DNA from: IMCC26207 sp037141255
GTDB taxonomy: Bacteria; Actinomycetota; Acidimicrobiia; Acidimicrobiales; Microtrichaceae
DNA length: 18,884 nt
Direction of reading: 5' to 3'
NCBI GenBank assembly: GCA_037141255.1
Contig: JBAXCX010000051.1
Location: forward strand, 1 to 18,884
A program made the translations under genes and the position numbers. Shown here in pieces: positions 15,586 through 18,884 of the stretch. Each line of letters opens with the position of its first letter. Position 1 is the first letter of the stretch. The notes under the pieces were generated by a model that worked only from the letters and a program-made list of their open reading frames with translations, was not told the DNA's origin and did not search any database.

Positions 15586-17640
15586 ATGTCCGAGATTGCA
15601 ATCACGCTGCCCGATGGCTCCTCCCGCTCCCTGAGTGCTGGAGCGACCGGAGCAGATCTGGCAGAGTCCATTGGCCCAGGACTCGCTCGAGCTGCACTAG
15701 TCATTGAGGTAAACGGTGAAACAGTCGACCTGTCGGCTCCGTTAGAGGACGGCGCAAAGGTTCGCATCATCACCGACCGGGAAGATGCAGCCCTCGAACA
15801 TCTACGCCATTCCACAGCGCATGTCATGGCTCAGGCGGTTTTGGAGCTGTGGCCAGGTGCGACGTTCGCCGGTGGTCCGCCCATCGAGGATGGCTTCTAC
15901 TACGACTTTGAATTGCCCGGTGGTGCCACCTTTAGCGACGATGACTTGTTGCGAGTCGATGAAAAGATGCGACAGATCATTGCAGCAGATCAGCCCTTTG
16001 AGCGCTTTGAGTTGCCGCTCAATCAGGCGCTTGAGCTCATGTCGGATCACCCCTACAAGCGGGTGTTTATGGAACTCGCCGCCGCCGGCGACCTTGCTGA
16101 TGGTGAGGTAGGAAGTGGCACCGAGATCAGCTTTTACCGCAACACGGACGAGTTTGTTGACATGTGCCGCGGGCCTCACGTTCCCAGTACCGGCCGCCTT
16201 GGACACTTCAAACTCACTCGCCATGGCGGAGCGTATTTTCGCGGTAGCGAGAAGAACCCAATGCTTCAGCGAATCTACGCAGCTGCGTTTGCGAGCAAAA
16301 AAGAACTCTCCGCGCATCTACATCGCCAAGAGGAAGCAGCCAAACGAGACCATCGCAAACTCGGTGTTGAACTCGACCTGTTCTCATTTCCAGAAGAGAT
16401 CGGGTCCGGTTTGGCGGTGTTCCATCCGAAAGGCGGGATTATCCGGCGGTTGATGGAGGACTACTCGCGAGTTCGCCACGAACAAGGCAACTACGAGTTT
16501 GTCTACTCCCCGCACATCACCAAGGCGAACCTATTTGAGACCAGTGGGCACCTTCAGTGGTTCGCAGACGGCATGTTTCCTCCAATGGAGATCGACCATG
16601 ACCATGACCATGGTGGTGGCAGCGGTGGTGAGAACAGTTCGGTCGAAGCAGGACAAGACGGAGTGCTCGCAGGGGTTGAGCCGGTTCAGGGGACGGGTAC
16701 GCAGTACTACCTCAAGCCCATGAACTGCCCGTTCCATATTCTGATTTTCAAAAGCCGGCAGCGTTCGTACCGTGAACTTCCCTTGCGGATGTTCGAGTTT
16801 GGAACGGTGTACCGCTACGAGAAGTCAGGTGTCGTCCACGGCCTGACGCGAGTTCGAGGGATGACTCAGGACGATGCCCACATCTTTACGACCAAAGAGC
16901 AGATGGGTGCAGAACTCGGTTCCATTTTGACCTTCGTGTTGGATCTTCTTCGCGATTATGGACTCGACGACTTCTACCTCGAGCTTTCTACGAAACCGGC
17001 AGATAAAGCAGTCGGAACTGACGCTGAGTGGGATGAGGCAACTGAAGCCCTCCGGGCGGCTGCAACGGCTATGGATATTGATCTCGTGATGGATCCTGGA
17101 GGTGGCGCCTTTTACGGTCCGAAAATCTCGGTACAGGCCAGAGATGCAATTGGCAGGACCTGGCAGATGTCGACGATTCAGGTGGACTTCCAGCTTCCTC
17201 AACGCTTTGACATGACCTATATCGGCAACGATGGAGAGAAGCATCGTCCGATCATGATCCACCGTGCTTTGTTTGGATCGGTGGAACGATTTTTTGCTGT
17301 GTTGGTTGAGCATTACGCCGGAGCGTTTCCAGCCTGGCTCTCTCCAGTTCAGGCCAAGATTCTGCCGGTCTCAGAAACCCATGCCGAGTACGCGCATGAG
17401 GTTGCCGCCGAACTCCGTGGTGGCGGGTTCCGAGTGGAGGTTGCCGATGCTGATGAGACGCTCGGCAATCGCATTCGTCGGGCCAAGGGTGAGAAGTTGC
17501 CCTATGTGCTTGTGGTCGGGGAGAGCGATGTTGAGCACCGCACCGTTGGTGTGAATGCGCGTGGCAACGAGGTGGAGCGAGACGTCCCGCTGACTTCTTT
17601 CGCTCAGCGGCTCGCTGCACAGGTGGCATCAAAGAAATGA
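15586..17640 (+). CDS. thrS: Threonyl-tRNA synthetase
   Basis: 684 residues from the ATG at 15586 (a GTG two codons earlier is also in frame). It charges tRNA-Thr with threonine in the cytoplasm. Domains in order: TGS (about 1-66); the second N-terminal editing domain (about 70-225) with HSTAH (H75, H79) and CRGPH (C194, H198); the class II catalytic core (about 260-580); and an anticodon-binding domain (about 585-684). The catalytic zinc ligands are C381, H432 and H559, with nearly the same spacing as E. coli C334/H385/H511. Motif 2 is in YEKSGVVHGLTRVRG and motif 3 in HRALFGSVERF. The notable feature is an insertion at 337-373, between FPPMEI and YYLKPMNC: it begins DHDHDHGGG and is Gly/Ser/Glu-rich, and ends eight residues before the zinc cysteine. 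Actinobacterial enzymes have a shorter insert at this point. The HIT gene follows after 99 bases. Confidence 0.97.
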   Translation: MSEIAITLPDGSSRSLSAGATGADLAESIGPGLARAALVIEVNGETVDLSAPLEDGAKVRIITDREDAALEHLRHSTAHVMAQAVLELWPGATFAGGPPIEDGFYYDFELPGGATFSDDDLLRVDEKMRQIIAADQPFERFELPLNQALELMSDHPYKRVFMELAAAGDLADGEVGSGTEISFYRNTDEFVDMCRGPHVPSTGRLGHFKLTRHGGAYFRGSEKNPMLQRIYAAAFASKKELSAHLHRQEEAAKRDHRKLGVELDLFSFPEEIGSGLAVFHPKGGIIRRLMEDYSRVRHEQGNYEFVYSPHITKANLFETSGHLQWFADGMFPPMEIDHDHDHGGGSGGENSSVEAGQDGVLAGVEPVQGTGTQYYLKPMNCPFHILIFKSRQRSYRELPLRMFEFGTVYRYEKSGVVHGLTRVRGMTQDDAHIFTTKEQMGAELGSILTFVLDLLRDYGLDDFYLELSTKPADKAVGTDAEWDEATEALRAAATAMDIDLVMDPGGGAFYGPKISVQARDAIGRTWQMSTIQVDFQLPQRFDMTYIGNDGEKHRPIMIHRALFGSVERFFAVLVEHYAGAFPAWLSPVQAKILPVSETHAEYAHEVAAELRGGGFRVEVADADETLGNRIRRAKGEKLPYVLVVGESDVEHRTVGVNARGNEVERDVPLTSFAQRLAAQVASKK
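16594..16611 (+). repeat. Three in-frame GACCAT repeats in thrS
   Basis: The 18 bases are three perfect copies of GACCAT, encoding (Asp-His) three times, and are followed by a GGT-rich stretch encoding Gly. The length keeps the reading frame. Such a hexamer repeat can grow or shrink by replication slippage without breaking the gene, which could explain how the ThrRS insertion arose. Confidence 0.8.
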
Positions 17641-17729
17641 AGCTAGAGGGCAGTAACGCAGCATTCACGGATACTTGCAGCGCGAACTGCGGTGAGGCGC
17701 TCGCTCATGGCCGCATCAAAATCCCGAGC

Positions 17730-17736
17730 GGGGTGA
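17730..17736 (+). promoter_or_regulatory. Ribosome-binding site of the HIT gene
   Basis: GGGGTGA lies three bases before the ATG at 17740 and matches the GGTGA half of the Shine-Dalgarno consensus. It also forms the right arm of a small possible stem with ATCCC (17721-17725). The remaining bases of the 99-base gap after thrS show no tRNA, terminator or clear -10 box, so the gene is probably read through from thrS. Confidence 0.5.
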
Positions 17737-17739
17737 CTC

Positions 17740-18318
17740 ATGCCGCTTGATCAACTCTGGGCAACTTGGCGCTCGCTCTACGTGATGGGTGATACCGAAT
17801 CCCGTCGCGCACTTCCTGGGCAACTTCCAAGCCAGGAGGGATCCACTGCTCAGGCTCAGTCGTTGTTTGAACGGATTCTGCACTGCGGTGCAGCGGACTC
17901 CGAGACTTTTATTGTGCACAGAGGAATCAACTGTTTTGTGATCCTGAATCGCTTTCCGTATACCTCGGGTCACCTGATGGTGCTGCCAAATCGAGCCGTG
18001 GCAAACCTAGAAGACCTGAATCAGTCTGAGTTTGATGACCTTTGGTCGCTCGTTCGTGATGGGGTGTTTGCACTCAAGGCCACACTCAACTGCGATGGTG
18101 TCAACGTGGGCGTCAATCTGGGGCGCGCTGCTGGCGGTTCGCAAACTGATCACTTACATGTCCACTGCGTTCCGCGGTGGGTGGGTGATGCCAATTTCAT
18201 GGCCGTGATCGGGGGTTCTCAAGTGATGCCAGTTGGCCTTGACGAAGTCTGGTCAGTACTGCAGGAAAGTTGGCCAACTTCGGGCGAGACTGCTCCGACG
18301 GGTACCGTGGATCAATGA
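17740..18318 (+). CDS. HIT-family protein, probable Ap4A phosphorylase/hydrolase
   Basis: 192 residues. The histidine-triad motif HLHVH (138-142, followed by CV) is complete, with H140 the expected nucleophile. The upstream signature FVILNRFPYTSGHLMVLPNR (66-85) and the downstream PRWVGDANFMAVIGG are close to M. tuberculosis Rv2613c, a HIT protein reported to cleave diadenosine tetraphosphate (Ap4A). Family chemistry is attack on the nucleotide alpha-phosphate through a His-AMP intermediate. The thrS-HIT gene order matches Rv2614c-Rv2613c. Aminoacyl-tRNA synthetases make Ap4A as a side product, so the pairing makes functional sense. The protein should be cytoplasmic. Its stop overlaps the next gene's ATG by four bases. 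Phosphorylase and hydrolase activity cannot be told apart here. Confidence 0.92.
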   Translation: MPLDQLWATWRSLYVMGDTESRRALPGQLPSQEGSTAQAQSLFERILHCGAADSETFIVHRGINCFVILNRFPYTSGHLMVLPNRAVANLEDLNQSEFDDLWSLVRDGVFALKATLNCDGVNVGVNLGRAAGGSQTDHLHVHCVPRWVGDANFMAVIGGSQVMPVGLDEVWSVLQESWPTSGETAPTGTVDQ

Positions 18319-18884
18319 CAGAGTCAGAGGATCTTGGATCCGCACAACCGGAGTTCGCACCGAGCGATGGCGAGATTGTTGACGTCTTGCCAGAAGACTT
18401 AGACCTATCGGGTTTTGTTGGACCACAGGCCTTCCCCAATAACAACCGGCGCCGCATTCCCGCAGGCCTGTACCTGATTTTTGGCACGGGCGCAGTTGTA
18501 CTTTTCGCAGTCAAGGGCGATAGTTCGGCACTCGTCAACCTCGGAACTCTCTGGGCAGGTGTTGGCCTAGTTGCCTTTGGCGCGTATGGGATGATCGCTG
18601 GATGGACGCTAAAGGTTGACGAGTCCGACGCTTTGGTCAGCGCGTCAACCAAGGTGGGATTCCCCGTTGGCCATGCGGCGGCTCAGATGGCTTGGCGTGG
18701 CTGGTTCTCTCGTCCAACCTGGCGGATTCTGGCCTACTCGAATGAGAATCCACCTACGAAGCGCGGCATTGTGCTCGTCGACGGCGTGAACGGCGAAGTG
18801 CTCGAAGGTTTCTCAGAGGAGAACCCTGAAGACTGGACCCAGTTTGATCCCGAGGATGTAGCGGGAGCGGCTTTGAGTGTTCCT
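18315..18884 (+). CDS. Hypothetical membrane protein, C-terminus beyond the window
   Basis: The frame runs from the ATG at 18315 to the window end with no stop: 190 codons, partial at the 3' side. The start overlaps the HIT stop by four bases (ATGA), so coupling is likely. Residues 1-45 are acidic and polar (MTESEDLGSAQPEF), followed by NNNRRR. Two hydrophobic segments follow, about 49-66 (PAGLYLIFGTGAVVLFAV) and 74-97 (NLGTLWAGVGLVAFGAYGMIAG). Residues after about 98 are soluble, contain WRGWFSRPTWRILAYSNENP, and turn acidic (ENPEDWTQFDPED). The basic residues before the first helix place the N-terminus inside, so both ends would be cytoplasmic. I do not recognise a family. In M. tuberculosis the genes after the HIT gene make phosphatidylinositol lipids, so a membrane-lipid role is a guess only. 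Confidence 0.75.
   Translation, partial: MTESEDLGSAQPEFAPSDGEIVDVLPEDLDLSGFVGPQAFPNNNRRRIPAGLYLIFGTGAVVLFAVKGDSSALVNLGTLWAGVGLVAFGAYGMIAGWTLKVDESDALVSASTKVGFPVGHAAAQMAWRGWFSRPTWRILAYSNENPPTKRGIVLVDGVNGEVLEGFSEENPEDWTQFDPEDVAGAALSVP

Noticed and set aside
15515..15598. CRISPR-like array from the 28-base period
   Set aside because: Only 13 bases are shared by two units and 6 by three; there are no spacers and no cas genes.
16594..16650. ThrRS His-rich stretch as a sequencing error or vector tag
   Set aside because: The frame is kept, the surrounding insert is also diverged from usual, and there are only three alternating Asp-His pairs rather than a His run.
17641..17739. tRNA or terminator between thrS and the HIT gene
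   Set aside because: No T-loop sequence, cloverleaf or stem followed by T-run is present.

Overview
This window is a gene-dense stretch of a moderately GC-rich bacterial chromosome with 13 protein genes (one cut off by the right edge) and no RNA genes, insertion sequences, CRISPR arrays or phage genes that I can see. A gene for the mycothiol ligase MshC points to Actinomycetota. The paired CNNM/CorC genes, the thrS-HIT pair (same order as in Mycobacterium tuberculosis) and TANNNT boxes placed directly before start codons fit this. The base composition and overall gene order suggest a lineage outside the classic high-GC Actinomycetia, perhaps Acidimicrobiia; that class-level guess is inference only.

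Layout, left to right. (1) 1-184: an upstream region with two predicted hairpins. (2) 185-4238, plus strand: a secreted M23 peptidoglycan hydrolase with a coiled coil, a small SRPBCC-fold protein, and the glycogen debranching enzyme GlgX; the last two overlap by 4 bases. (3) 4244-5613, minus strand: a two-gene unit of a MarR regulator followed by a stand-alone ABC ATPase, ending 5 bases from glgX. (4) 5779-9097, plus strand: two CNNM/CorC-type membrane proteins and a PIG-L-type deacetylase, all joined by 4-base start/stop overlaps. (5) 9149-11354, plus strand: mshC, probably with its own leaderless promoter, then a PlsC-type acyltransferase with a long tail. (6) 11425-15485, minus strand: a SNF2-family helicase followed by a separate SWIM zinc-finger protein, overlapping by 4 bases. 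(7) 15586-18884, plus strand: thrS, a HIT-family Ap4A phosphorylase-like protein, and a two-helix membrane protein running off the window.

Most of this is core housekeeping. The functional links are mycothiol synthesis (mshC, perhaps with the neighbouring PIG-L enzyme), threonyl-tRNA charging paired with removal of the by-product Ap4A (thrS and HIT), and a bipartite SNF2/SWIM nucleic-acid motor. No wholly new system is evident. The points most worth a second look are a histidine/glycine-rich insertion beside the catalytic zinc cysteine of ThrRS, the PIG-L gene next to mshC, the split SNF2/SWIM pair, and two promoter boxes with identical leaderless spacing, one of which lies in a 28-base-period repeat.
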